This document shows positions 52,262 to 61,642 of a stretch of 64,000 nucleotides of DNA, piece after piece. A program made the translations under genes and the position numbers. Within the stretch, counting starts at the first letter, position 1; each line of letters opens with the position of its first letter. The stretch comes from an uncultured Allofournierella sp. (GTDB lineage: Bacteria > Bacillota > Clostridia > Oscillospirales > Ruminococcaceae), in NCBI GenBank assembly GCA_944382705.1, contig CALWNE010000033.1:1-64000 (forward strand), given 5' to 3'. The notes below the pieces were generated by a model. The model ran no database searches. It saw only the letters and a list, made by a program, of their open reading frames with translations, and was not told the origin of the DNA.

Positions 52262-53245
52262 ATGGCAAACACTGTAATGGTTACCGGTGCCGATGGTTTT
52301 ATCGGCAGCCATCTTACCGAAGAGCTGGTTCGCAAGGGCGAGCGGGTAAAGGCATTCTGCTACTACAATTCCTTTGGTACCTGGGGCTGGCTGGACACCC
52401 TGCCCAAGGAAATCAAAAGTGAGATTGAGGTGTTTATGGGTGATATCCGTGACCCCAACGGCGTGCGGCATGCCATGGAAGGGCAGGACATCGTGTACCA
52501 TCTGGCTGCGCTGATTGCCATTCCCTTCAGCTACCACAGCCCGGACAGCTATGTGGACACCAACATCAAAGGTACCCTGAATGTGCTGAACGCTGCCCGC
52601 CAGGTGGGCACCAAGCGGCTGCTGGTAACCAGCACCAGCGAGGTGTACGGCACTGCACAGTATGTACCCATCGACGAAAAGCATCCCTACCAGGGCCAAA
52701 GCCCCTATTCTGCCACCAAGATTGGCGCAGACCGCCTGGCCGAAAGCTTTTACCGCAGCTTTGATTTGCCTGTTACCATTGTGCGCCCCTTCAACACCTA
52801 CGGCCCTCGCCAGAGTGCCCGTGCGGTGATTCCCACCATCATCACCCAGCTGCTTTCCGGTGCAACCGAAATTAAGCTGGGCAGCCTGACCCCCACCCGG
52901 GACTTCAACTATGTTAAGGACACCGCTGCCGGCTTTATGGCACTGGCCGATTGCCACCAGGCCATTGGCCAGGAGGTGAACATCGCCACCGGCGAGGAGC
53001 ATTCCATTGGCGACCTGGCACAGGAGCTGATTCGGCAGATTAACCCCCAGGCCAAAATTGTGTGTGACGACCAGCGCCTGCGTCCCGAAAAGAGCGAGGT
53101 GGAGCGTCTGCTGGGCGATGCCACCAAGATTCGTTCCCTCACCGACTGGAAGCCCCGCTATACCTTCCAGGAGGGCCTGGCAGAAACCATCGAGTTTTTG
53201 CGTCAAAACCTCGACCGCTACAAGCCCGAGGTGTACAACCTGTAA
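52262..53245 (+). CDS. legB: NAD-dependent sugar 4,6-dehydratase LegB
   Basis: 327 residues. Extended SDR enzyme. NAD loop VTGADGFIGSH; catalytic STSEVYG and YSATK (Tyr/Lys). FSYHSPDSYVDTNIKGTLNV and NTYGPRQSARAVIPT match LegB, which makes the 4-keto-6-deoxy sugar nucleotide (from GDP-GlcNAc in Campylobacter) as the first committed step to legionaminic acid. ATG 52262 has AAGGAG upstream. First gene of the operon. LegC, PtmE, LegI and LegG lie downstream, separated from legB by five membrane-protein genes. A UDP-sugar dehydratase is possible, but the context favours LegB. Confidence 0.93.
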   Translation: MANTVMVTGADGFIGSHLTEELVRKGERVKAFCYYNSFGTWGWLDTLPKEIKSEIEVFMGDIRDPNGVRHAMEGQDIVYHLAALIAIPFSYHSPDSYVDTNIKGTLNVLNAARQVGTKRLLVTSTSEVYGTAQYVPIDEKHPYQGQSPYSATKIGADRLAESFYRSFDLPVTIVRPFNTYGPRQSARAVIPTIITQLLSGATEIKLGSLTPTRDFNYVKDTAAGFMALADCHQAIGQEVNIATGEEHSIGDLAQELIRQINPQAKIVCDDQRLRPEKSEVERLLGDATKIRSLTDWKPRYTFQEGLAETIEFLRQNLDRYKPEVYNL

Positions 53246-53292
53246 GCTCGGAAACAGGCAGCTGTCTGTTTTCAGGGGCTTGCCTTGCTGTT

Positions 53293-53326
53293 GCCGGGCG
53301 GACCGTCTGCAAAGGGTCTGCCCGGC
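53293..53326 (+). terminator. Possible attenuating hairpin after legB
   Basis: GCCGGGCGGACC pairs with GGTCTGCCCGGC (53315-53326), one mismatch. The weak T content after it suggests partial termination. Confidence 0.45.
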
Positions 53327-53391
53327 CTTCCGTGTTTATAAAGAGGTGTTTTGTATCGCCTCATACCAACAAAAAAGGAACTTCAACAACT

Positions 53392-55044
53392 ATGAAACAA
53401 CTTCAAAAAGTCCTGTCCGGGCCGGGGGCCTGGCTATTGGGCTGGCTGGCGCTCTGCGCCGGTACAGTGGGGTTTGTGTACTATTGGCGGGTGTTTTACT
53501 ACCTGGAAGGCAGAATCGATGCACTCACCCTCAACGCCGCAGCCCTTGGGCTGGTGAGTCTAGCCTGGCTGGCGGTGTACGGCATGGTGCACTGGTGCAA
53601 AAGCCTGGAAGGCCGGGCGGCAGTGTGTATGTTTTTGTGCGGTGTGCTGTTCTGCTTTGCAAACCCGCCGCTGCAAACGCCGGATGAGCAAAACCACTAC
53701 CTGCGCAGCTATTCTCTGAGCATGGGCTGGCTGGATTTCGACCACGACCGCACCTATCCCCAGGATGTGGCCAAGCTGGTGGAAAGCTTTCCCGGTGCAT
53801 GGGTCAACAGCCACACCAGCCAGGGCATGACCACCGACGATGAGGGCAACCCCAAGGCCTATACCAGCCAGGGTTACGCCTTAAAGCAGCAGGGAGAGAG
53901 CGGCCCTGTAACCGGTATTGCACAGGGCTTTGCAGCCTATTTTGACGGCCAGCAGCCCGGCGGTACCGTGCAGGAACCCTACTTTTTTATGACCATTTCC
54001 ATGCTGCCCCAGGCGGTGGGCATGGCACTGGCCCGGCTTGTGGGTCTGGGGGCTTTGGGCTGCCTTTACGCAGCACGGCTGGCAAACCTGGCAGCATACA
54101 CTCTGCTGTGCTGGCTTGCCTTAAAAAACTGTGCCCGCTACAAGCCGGTGTTTTTGGCGGTGATGCTGCTGCCCCTTAGTCTGTATATGGCTGCTTCGGT
54201 CAGCTACGACGGCACCCTGCTGGGCTTTTACTACCTGGTGGCCAGCTATTACTGCAAGGATGAAATCAACGACAGGGACATTGGCCTGTTTTTGTTTGCG
54301 TTCGTTATGATGAATGTGGCCAAGCCCTACATCAACCTGCTTTGGGTGATGCTGCCGCTGGTGCTGCCCCGCAAAGCCTGGAAAACCCGCTGGAAAAAAT
54401 GGCAGGTTGCTCTGGCGGCTGTGGTGCTGGCCCTGCTGGCTGGTCAGTTTATCAGCTGGTATGCCCAGGCATTCCAGCATAACTACCCGCCCGCAGGGGA
54501 TATGCGGCAGGAGGATGCAGGCCCCATGGCCCAGGCATTGTTTGTGCTCAGCAACCCCCTGCGCTTTGTGGCCATTCTGGTGGGTACCTTGTACGAAAAC
54601 GACTTTTTCATTGGGCAGATGGGCGTGTTTGGTGCCATGGATCTGCCCATTGGGTTTATCAACATGGTCAGCCCCTGGATGCTGCTGTTCGCCGCCGCCC
54701 TTTCGGTGCACGAGCGCAGCAGCCTGAAAAAAGCCCCGGCCCTGGGGCTTGGTGCCCTGAGCATTGCCTACATCGGCGCTGCCATGGGCGGGCTGTACCT
54801 GACCTGGACACCGGTGGGAATGGTGCGTGTGATTGGCTTACAGGCACGGTATTTTCTGCCTGCCTTTTTGATGCTGGCGGTGCTTTTGGCAGCGCTGCTC
54901 AGCCATGTGCTGGAGCCACGGCTGCAAGCAGGGCACAAAAAGCCCCAGGCGGTGGCCCTGGCAGCAAGCGGCGCCTTTGCTTTTGTGGGTGCGGTACTGT
55001 TGTTCCAGCATTATTTCATTGGTCCGGTGTACCTGATTCGGTAA
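53392..55044 (+). CDS. DUF2142 family membrane protein
   Basis: 550 residues with about eleven TM helices. The first large outside loop carries FANPPLQTPDEQNHYLRSYS, and later LYMAASVSYDGTLLGFYYL; both blocks mark DUF2142, a GT-C-like family near cell-wall glycan clusters. ATG 53392 is taken, with AAAAAGGAA 13 bases upstream; a GTG at 53332 would add 20 residues. Likely a polyprenyl-phosphate-sugar-dependent glycosyltransferase acting outside the membrane; substrate unknown. Confidence 0.85.
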   Translation: MKQLQKVLSGPGAWLLGWLALCAGTVGFVYYWRVFYYLEGRIDALTLNAAALGLVSLAWLAVYGMVHWCKSLEGRAAVCMFLCGVLFCFANPPLQTPDEQNHYLRSYSLSMGWLDFDHDRTYPQDVAKLVESFPGAWVNSHTSQGMTTDDEGNPKAYTSQGYALKQQGESGPVTGIAQGFAAYFDGQQPGGTVQEPYFFMTISMLPQAVGMALARLVGLGALGCLYAARLANLAAYTLLCWLALKNCARYKPVFLAVMLLPLSLYMAASVSYDGTLLGFYYLVASYYCKDEINDRDIGLFLFAFVMMNVAKPYINLLWVMLPLVLPRKAWKTRWKKWQVALAAVVLALLAGQFISWYAQAFQHNYPPAGDMRQEDAGPMAQALFVLSNPLRFVAILVGTLYENDFFIGQMGVFGAMDLPIGFINMVSPWMLLFAAALSVHERSSLKKAPALGLGALSIAYIGAAMGGLYLTWTPVGMVRVIGLQARYFLPAFLMLAVLLAALLSHVLEPRLQAGHKKPQAVALAASGAFAFVGAVLLFQHYFIGPVYLIR

Positions 55045-55096
55045 AGCTGCATCCGGATTTTGATTTTTGTGTATGGTTTAAAAAGGAGAACCCTTC

Positions 55097-57088
55097 ATGA
55101 TGGTATTACTCAGTGGCTTGCTTGGTCTGGCCGGTATAACGGTATTCAGCACGGCGCTGGCGCTGTTGCTGGAATGTGCCGTTCCGCTTTTGCTGATGCC
55201 GGTGATTGGCGGCAGCGTGGTCTGGCTGTGCCTGTGGGGGTTTGTGGGCTTGCTGCCGGTGGGCGGCTGGCTGTTTTATCTGGGGGCTGCTGCCGCTGGC
55301 GTATGGCTGGTGCTTTGCCGCAAAAAGCAGCTGCTGCCCCAGCTGGCACAGCCTGGTTTGTGGGTCTTCTGGGGGGTAAGCATCGGCTTTTTGCTGCTGT
55401 TTTTTGCCACCCAGCCGGAATTTGCCCACAACGATGAATTTACCCTTTGGGGTTCCGCTGCAAAGCTTACCTGTATACAGGATGTGCTGCACCCGGCAGC
55501 AAAGGGCAACCTGCTGGCACGCAGTGCCATGCCCGGCATGATGCTGGTGGTGTATCTGTTTGAGTTTTTTGTGCCCGGTTTTTCTGAATGGGGCGCCTAT
55601 TTTGCCTACAATGCCATGCTGGCAGCGGCAGTGGCTGCCGTGGTGGGCGGTGTGCGCAGCAAACGCTGGCAAAGCACGGTGCTTTTGTGCGCCAGCGCCT
55701 TTTTACTGCCTTACTTTTTCAGCGTGCCCAACGCCGGCGGGCTTTCCACCGTGTACCTTACCGTACTGGGGGATTTGCCCCTGGGTATGGTGTTTGGGGC
55801 GGCGGTATGCCTGTACTTTGCCCTGGAAGGCAAGGCCTGCCGCCTGCCGGTTTTGGCGGTAACGCTGGCTTTTTTGACCCTTATTAAGGACATGGGCCTG
55901 GCTTACAGCTGCATTGTGGCCATGCTTTGCTGGCTGGACGGTGTGTTCTGCGGCAGCCAGCCCTTGGGCCGTCGTGTGGCGGTGTGCAGCGGCCATGCAG
56001 TGGTTATGCTGCTGCCGGTGGGGGCTTTTTATCTGGGGTGGAGCCGCTATGTGTCTCTGGCTGCCGGGCTGGATAAGTCCAGTGTGGGCAGCGGCGAAGG
56101 GCAGACCAGTCTGGCCGGTGCCATGCTGTCCGGCGTGATGCAGCTGGTGGGGCTGGAGCCTGCCACCGAAAATTTTGTGCAGATTCGCAACTCCATGCTT
56201 CGCAGTCCCGTTAATATCCCCATCTGCCTGCTGGGCGGCGGTGTTCTGGCACTGGGCTTTCTGGCGCTGGTGCTGGCGGGCATCTGGCTGTGCAGCAGCC
56301 ACGCCCAGCATCGCCAGGCGGTGGTTTTGAGCCTGGGTGCATTGCTGGGGCTGGTGGTGTTTTTGGTGTTCCACCTGTTTTTGTATGTGTTTAACTTCCA
56401 GCCGGAGGAGGCTTTGCAGCTAAAGGACTATGCCCGGTACATTGGGCCTTACTATGTGGGAGTTGCCTTTATGCTGCTGGGGCAGCTGGCCCTGGCCGCA
56501 AAGCCCCAGGCCCGGTTGGTACAGGTGGGCCTGGCAGCGGTGCTGTGTATCCTGTTTGTATGGCGGGGAATGCCCCTGGCCGGCTTTTGGAACTACCCCC
56601 ACACCATTTATTCCGTGCGGGATGATGTAAAAAGCCGGGCGGAGCAGGTGAACGACCTGCTGAACTGGGAGGACACCGTGCTGCTCATCAGCCAGGGGGA
56701 CGATGTAACCCGCTGGAACTACTATGGCTTTGATTTGAATGCTACGCTGGCCAAGGGCTTTGCAGGCAATGGGTATGGCCCTCAATTGGAGGAGGGAACC
56801 GACTGGTGGATGACCACCCACATGAACCTGGTGGACCCCAACAGCCAGCAGTCGATGTACGCTTATTCCACCCTTTGCACCCCAGAAGATTTGAAACGCT
56901 TTTTGCAGGATATGCGGTATGACTATATCCTGGTGGATGAAAGTGACGAGTATATTGCCCAGGTGATTGGCCCCGCTTTTGGAGTGAATGACCTACCCGA
57001 CCAGCGCACCGACCAGGTGATTTTGCTGCGGGTAGAGTATACAGGCGACACAGTGCGCTTGGTGCGTCAGGAAGGGGTGACCCCATGA
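55097..57088 (+). CDS. Large GT-C-like membrane protein, module 1
   Basis: 663 residues. About 12 TM helices fill residues 1-490, with a soluble C-terminal domain of about 160 residues outside. The first big loop contains PEFAHNDEFTLWGSAAKLT, an acidic motif as in GT-C glycosyltransferases. The C-terminal domain has VLLISQGDDVTRWNYYGFD and a late YDYILVDESDEYI. AAAAAGGAG precedes ATG 55097. Its stop overlaps the next gene (ATGA). It is paralogous to 57705-59726. I recognise no named family. Probably transfers or polymerises lipid-linked sugar. Confidence 0.75.
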   Translation: MMVLLSGLLGLAGITVFSTALALLLECAVPLLLMPVIGGSVVWLCLWGFVGLLPVGGWLFYLGAAAAGVWLVLCRKKQLLPQLAQPGLWVFWGVSIGFLLLFFATQPEFAHNDEFTLWGSAAKLTCIQDVLHPAAKGNLLARSAMPGMMLVVYLFEFFVPGFSEWGAYFAYNAMLAAAVAAVVGGVRSKRWQSTVLLCASAFLLPYFFSVPNAGGLSTVYLTVLGDLPLGMVFGAAVCLYFALEGKACRLPVLAVTLAFLTLIKDMGLAYSCIVAMLCWLDGVFCGSQPLGRRVAVCSGHAVVMLLPVGAFYLGWSRYVSLAAGLDKSSVGSGEGQTSLAGAMLSGVMQLVGLEPATENFVQIRNSMLRSPVNIPICLLGGGVLALGFLALVLAGIWLCSSHAQHRQAVVLSLGALLGLVVFLVFHLFLYVFNFQPEEALQLKDYARYIGPYYVGVAFMLLGQLALAAKPQARLVQVGLAAVLCILFVWRGMPLAGFWNYPHTIYSVRDDVKSRAEQVNDLLNWEDTVLLISQGDDVTRWNYYGFDLNATLAKGFAGNGYGPQLEEGTDWWMTTHMNLVDPNSQQSMYAYSTLCTPEDLKRFLQDMRYDYILVDESDEYIAQVIGPAFGVNDLPDQRTDQVILLRVEYTGDTVRLVRQEGVTP

Positions 57089-57699
57089 AACAACGCAAAC
57101 ACAACTGGCTGGTAGTGGCCTATCTGGCGGCTGCTTTGATCTGGCTTGTGCTGGGCGGCTGGCAGCTGGCCCGGCAGGCCTGGTACAGCCATAAGGGGCT
57201 GGCGGTATCCAGCCAGGTGGAATGGCAGCAGCTGCAACAAAAAAGTCTGGTGGAATTGCAGCAGCCCCAGCCGGGCATCTGGTATGTATCCACCGACAGC
57301 GACCCTCAGCTGATTTACCGCAAGTCCCTTTACCTCAATCAGGTGGTGCTGCGGGTGGAGCACCGTTCCCCCAGCGATGCAGTGGTGCTGTATTGGACCC
57401 AGCCCGGCCAGAGTGACTACTCCGCCCGGCAGATGGTGTACGGCCAGCAGGTGGAGCCGGGGGTGTATCGGTTTGATTTAGGCGGGCAGCTGGTGGACTC
57501 CATCCGCATTGACCCAGACAGCCGGGGCGGTGTTATCACCCGGTTCGATGGTCTGGAGCTGAACCCCTCTACCCCCTGGTACGAGGCGTTCCGTTTAACC
57601 AATGGTCAGCTGCTGGCCCTGGTATTGCTGCCCTTGGTGGCGGCAGCGGCGGCAGGGCAGCTGGCTTCCTGGTTTGAATTTAGCAGAAAGGAGGCGTAA
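57085..57699 (+). CDS. Small two-TM protein partner, module 1
   Basis: 204 residues: one TM helix (about residues 9-28), an extracytoplasmic beta-rich domain, and a C-terminal TM helix (about 172-195). Blocks: DSDPQLIYR, VYRFDLGGQLVDSIRIDPDS, LELNPSTPWYEAF. The same layout and similar blocks recur in 59723-60391. Translationally coupled to the large GT-C-like protein before it. No known family recognised. I infer a dedicated accessory subunit of the large protein. Confidence 0.7.
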   Translation: MKQRKHNWLVVAYLAAALIWLVLGGWQLARQAWYSHKGLAVSSQVEWQQLQQKSLVELQQPQPGIWYVSTDSDPQLIYRKSLYLNQVVLRVEHRSPSDAVVLYWTQPGQSDYSARQMVYGQQVEPGVYRFDLGGQLVDSIRIDPDSRGGVITRFDGLELNPSTPWYEAFRLTNGQLLALVLLPLVAAAAAGQLASWFEFSRKEA

Positions 57700-57704
57700 T
57701 ATTT

Positions 57705-59726
57705 GTGCTCTATTTGGATTTACTTTTAAGCGGCTCGGCCTTGCTGTGCCTGTGCAGCGTATTGGTTTTGTACGGCAAGGTGCCTGCGGGCCTTGCCCCC
57801 CTCACCGCACTGGGCTGTGTGAGCATCTGGTTTACCCTGGCAGGCATTGCCGATGTGCTGGTGCCCGCCGGCTGGGTGGGCTATCTTTTGTGCTGGGGCC
57901 TTGGAGCCGTGGCCATGGTGCGCCGCCGCAGCCAGCTGCGCCAGCTGATTAGCTGGGGCTCGGTGGTATTTTGGAGCCTGGCGGTGCTGTTTGGAATTTA
58001 TTTTTCCATCCGGCAGCCCATGTTCAGCGATTTTGATGAATTCAGCTTTTGGGGCACCGCTGCCCAGATGACCAGCACCACCGGCCACCTGTACACCATT
58101 TGTGAAAGCGGTGTGCCCTGGCAGGTGACCCAGAACCCTGGTTTGATTTTGCTCAGCTACTTTGTGCAGTTTTTTGGCCAGTTTGCACCCTTCAAGGTGT
58201 ACCTGGCCTACGACTGGCTGCTGTTTGCCTGCATTGCGGCCCTGGTGGGCACGGTGGAGCGTGCCAACTGGCGGCTGGCCGTTCCGGCGGCGGTGCTGGG
58301 CTGGTGTGCGCCCTGGTTTTTTACCACCTATGCCCGCACCATCTACCCCAGCACGGTGTACTTGAGTGCCTACGGAGATATTCCTGCTGGTATGCTCATG
58401 GGCGGTGTGCTGGCCTTTTGGGTGGCGATGCGCAGCCAAAAGCAGCCAAAAGCCCTTTGGGCGGTGCTGCCGGTGCTGGCTTTGATGGCAAACATCAAGG
58501 ATAACACCTTTCCCATTGCGTTGGTGGCTGCCGGTTTGATTGCGCTGGATGCCTTTGTTTTTGTGCCGGAGCAAAAGCCCTGGGCAGAGGGCTGGGGCAA
58601 ACGGCTGGGCTTTTCGGCCCTGTGTATGGCAGCGCCCATGGCAAGCTATATGGCCTGGAGCAGGTACATTGGCTGGCTGGTGGCGCAAAATGTGGCCCAG
58701 GGTGGCAGCGGTGCCACCAGTCTTTCGCCCTTTTCCGCAGCCATCTATGGCACCAAAATGCTGCTGGGCCAGCCGGTTCCGGCAGAATATGAGGCCCGCC
58801 GGGAGCTGTTTATGAACAGCCTGCAAGGGATGCAGAAGGTCTTTTTTGAATGGGATGTATCCATGCTGGGTTCCGGCGCTGTAACGGTGGCCTTTATCCT
58901 GTGTCTGTTTGGGGCTGCCCTGGTGCTGGCCAAAACAGGCTGGCAGCGACTGCGGGTGGCTTGCTGGCTGGCAGCAAGCAGCCTTGGCTACCTGGCATAC
59001 AGCTATGTGCTTGCCCTCAGCTATGGCTTTATTTTTAAGGCGTTCCAGGCCCAGGCCCTTACCGACTACAACCGCTATCTGTACCCCTACTACATCGGCT
59101 GGTTTTTTGCCGGTGCAGCGCTGCTGGTGTGGACTGCCCGCCAGGGCCGCTGGAACTGGCTGAGCCATGGGGCGGTGCTGGGGCTGGCTGTGCTGATGCT
59201 GCTGCGGGTGAACACCATGGTGCTGCCCCAGTTCAGCGTGCTGGGTTTTTCCGACGCAGTGTATGCAGACCAGCAGCAGGCCATGGAGCGGGCCAGGGCA
59301 GTGCAGGGCCATGTCCAGCCGGACAGCCGCATCTTTTTTGTAAGCCAGGGAGACAATGGCCTGAACTGGTTCACCTACCATTGCTATCTGTACCCCAACA
59401 TTCTGGATTACAGCGGCTGGACCGCCAGCCAGGATGGCCAGCAGTACGGCGGCGGCGGGGGAACCTTTGGGTTGCCGGGTCAGCGTCCGGAGGATGCCTC
59501 CAACGAAAGTATGTACTACCACGCCTACACAGCCCAGGAATTTGCCCAGCTGGTGGAGGAAAGCGGCTGTGATTACCTGTTTATCAACCGGCTGGATGAA
59601 CGGTTTTTGCAAAGCTACGGCAGCCTGTTTGCCGACGGCCTTTCTGCCGGATGGGAGGGCCAGACCCTTTTGTATGAAATAACCCCGGAAGGCTGGCAGC
59701 CGGTTGCCATGGAGGTGCCCCGATGA
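57705..59726 (+). CDS. Large GT-C-like membrane protein, module 2
   Basis: 673 residues, paralogue of 55097-57088. About 12 TM helices, the acidic loop motif QPMFSDFDEFSFWGTAAQMT, and a soluble C-terminal domain (FFVSQGDNGLNWFTYHCYLY, GCDYLFINRLDERFL). These align block by block with module 1. It contains a Gly5 run near residue 585. GTG 57705 is chosen because AAAGGAGG lies just upstream; no ATG fits. Ends by overlapping the next gene. Confidence 0.75.
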   Translation: MLYLDLLLSGSALLCLCSVLVLYGKVPAGLAPLTALGCVSIWFTLAGIADVLVPAGWVGYLLCWGLGAVAMVRRRSQLRQLISWGSVVFWSLAVLFGIYFSIRQPMFSDFDEFSFWGTAAQMTSTTGHLYTICESGVPWQVTQNPGLILLSYFVQFFGQFAPFKVYLAYDWLLFACIAALVGTVERANWRLAVPAAVLGWCAPWFFTTYARTIYPSTVYLSAYGDIPAGMLMGGVLAFWVAMRSQKQPKALWAVLPVLALMANIKDNTFPIALVAAGLIALDAFVFVPEQKPWAEGWGKRLGFSALCMAAPMASYMAWSRYIGWLVAQNVAQGGSGATSLSPFSAAIYGTKMLLGQPVPAEYEARRELFMNSLQGMQKVFFEWDVSMLGSGAVTVAFILCLFGAALVLAKTGWQRLRVACWLAASSLGYLAYSYVLALSYGFIFKAFQAQALTDYNRYLYPYYIGWFFAGAALLVWTARQGRWNWLSHGAVLGLAVLMLLRVNTMVLPQFSVLGFSDAVYADQQQAMERARAVQGHVQPDSRIFFVSQGDNGLNWFTYHCYLYPNILDYSGWTASQDGQQYGGGGGTFGLPGQRPEDASNESMYYHAYTAQEFAQLVEESGCDYLFINRLDERFLQSYGSLFADGLSAGWEGQTLLYEITPEGWQPVAMEVPR

Positions 59727-60391
59727 AACAATGGTTGAAACAATGGTGCAGGCACACCCCTGCTGTGCTGCTGAGCCTGTGCTATGGAGCGGCAGCACTT
59801 GTTTGGCTGGTAAGCAGCCTTTGGGTGCTGGGAGCGGATGCTCTGGCCAGTGTGGGTGGCAGGCTGTATCAGTACAGCCTAGAGCCCCACCAGTTTGAAT
59901 GCACCGATTTGGAATTGCAGCCGGACGGCAGCTATCAAACAACCAGCGAAGACCCTCAGATGCTGTGGCAGAACACCGGGGATATTACGGTACTCACCCT
60001 GCGGATGGATGCTTCCTTTGACCGGGACCCCCGGGAGATGTGCCTGTATTATACCACCAAACCCGGCGAGGACTTTGGGGTAAATAAGCGGGTGTTCGCC
60101 TCCCCGCAGGACGACGGCAGCTATCTGTTCCGCCTGCCCCATGGGCACATTGAGGCCCTGCGTCTGGACCCCTGCAGCCCCTTGAGCGGCCAGCCGGTAA
60201 ACATCCGGTTTTTGGCCTTGGAGTTTAACCAGCCTCAGCCCTGGTGGCAGTATTTTGTGCCGGGCTGGTATGGCCTGTTTGGTTTTTTGGTTTATCCTGC
60301 TCTTGCTGCCAGTGCCCTTTCGCTGCTGTGGCAGGCGGTTTGCGAAGTACGCAGCCGTGCCGCCGCACACCGGGCAGGCAAGCAGGCCTGA
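59723..60391 (+). CDS. Small two-TM protein partner, module 2
   Basis: 222 residues, paralogue of 57085-57699. N-terminal TM (about 14-37), extracytoplasmic beta-rich domain (SEDPQMLWQ, SYLFRLPHGHIEALRLDPCS, LEFNQPQPWWQYF), C-terminal TM (about 182-203), and a short basic tail. Coupled by ATGA to the large protein. The repeat of both genes in the same order shows duplication of a two-gene unit. Confidence 0.7.
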   Translation: MKQWLKQWCRHTPAVLLSLCYGAAALVWLVSSLWVLGADALASVGGRLYQYSLEPHQFECTDLELQPDGSYQTTSEDPQMLWQNTGDITVLTLRMDASFDRDPREMCLYYTTKPGEDFGVNKRVFASPQDDGSYLFRLPHGHIEALRLDPCSPLSGQPVNIRFLALEFNQPQPWWQYFVPGWYGLFGFLVYPALAASALSLLWQAVCEVRSRAAAHRAGKQA

Positions 60392-60448
60392 CCGGGCACA
60401 CAATGGTTTACGGATACTTGGATACTTGGAAAAGAGGATTGATGTAAA

Positions 60449-61609
60449 ATGGCAAATTTCATCCCCCTGTCGGTGCCCAATTTCAGCGGCAACGAAAAGG
60501 AATATGTAAACGAAGCAGTGGTCAGCGAGTGGGTATCCACCGGCGGCAGCAAGGTGGGCGGCTTTGAAGAAGTAATTGCCGACTATGTAAAAATGCCCCG
60601 GGCAGTGGCCTGCAACAGCGGCACCAGCGGCCTGCACCTGGCCCTTGTAACCGCAGGCATTGGCCGGAATGACGAGGTAATTGCACCCACACTCACCTTT
60701 ATTGCAGCGGTTAACCCCATTCGCTATGTGGGAGCAGAACCGGTGTTCATTGGCTGTGATGATACCCTCTGCATGGACCCCAAAGCGGTGGAGCGCTTTT
60801 GCCGGGAGGAATGCCGCATGGAGGGCCAGCAGCTGGTGAACAAAACCACCGGCTGCCCTGTAAAGGCCATGCTGGTGGTGCATGTATTTGGCAACATGGC
60901 CCACATGGAAGAACTGATGGAACTTGCCAAAACCTACAACCTGATTTTGATTGAGGATGCCACCGAGGCACTGGGAACCCATTACACCGAGGGCCTCTAT
61001 GCAGGCCGCTATGCCGGCACCATTGGCGATGTGGGCGTGTACAGCTTTAACGGCAACAAGCTGATTACCACCGGCAGCGGCGGTATGCTGGTAAGCAACC
61101 ATGCCCAGTGGGCCGAGCGGGCAAAGCACCTGTCCACCCAGGCCAAAACCGATGAATTGCAGTTTTTGCACGACGAAGTGGGCTACAACTACCGCCTTAC
61201 CAACTTGCAGGCTGCCCTGGGGTTGGCCCAGATGGAGCAGATTGAGGGCTTTATTGCCCGCAAGCACGCACTGTGGAACAAATACTACCAGGCCCTGAAC
61301 GGCAAGAACGGCTACCGGATTCTGCCCTTCCGGGAGCAGGGAGTGCGGCCCAACAAGTGGTTCTTTGCCCTCTATCTGGAGGACGAGCGCCACAAGCGGG
61401 ATGAGGTGATTGCAGCACTTGCTGCCCAAAAAATTCAGACCCGCCCGGTGTGGGCCCTCATCCACGAACAGGCCGACTATGGCCGCAACCAGGTGTTTGG
61501 CATCGAAAAGGCTCTGGACTACCGGGCCAAGATTGTGAACATTCCCTGTTCCACCAACCTGACCGACGAGGACTGCCAGCGCGTGATTGACGCATTGCTG
61601 GCCCTGTAA
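60449..61609 (+). CDS. legC: PLP-dependent aminotransferase LegC
   Basis: 386 residues. DegT/DnrJ/EryC1/ArnB family. It puts the C4 amino group on the 4-keto sugar from LegB. NSGTSGLHLAL binds PLP phosphate, LILIEDATEALGTHY carries the Asp that contacts the ring, and SFNGNKLITTGSGG holds the Schiff-base Lys. The long insertion around residues 110-140 is typical of LegC. AGAGGATTG precedes ATG 60449. Confidence 0.93.
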   Translation: MANFIPLSVPNFSGNEKEYVNEAVVSEWVSTGGSKVGGFEEVIADYVKMPRAVACNSGTSGLHLALVTAGIGRNDEVIAPTLTFIAAVNPIRYVGAEPVFIGCDDTLCMDPKAVERFCREECRMEGQQLVNKTTGCPVKAMLVVHVFGNMAHMEELMELAKTYNLILIEDATEALGTHYTEGLYAGRYAGTIGDVGVYSFNGNKLITTGSGGMLVSNHAQWAERAKHLSTQAKTDELQFLHDEVGYNYRLTNLQAALGLAQMEQIEGFIARKHALWNKYYQALNGKNGYRILPFREQGVRPNKWFFALYLEDERHKRDEVIAALAAQKIQTRPVWALIHEQADYGRNQVFGIEKALDYRAKIVNIPCSTNLTDEDCQRVIDALLAL

Positions 61610-61642
61610 GGCATACATTCACCAAAAGGGAGGCGAGTGCCG

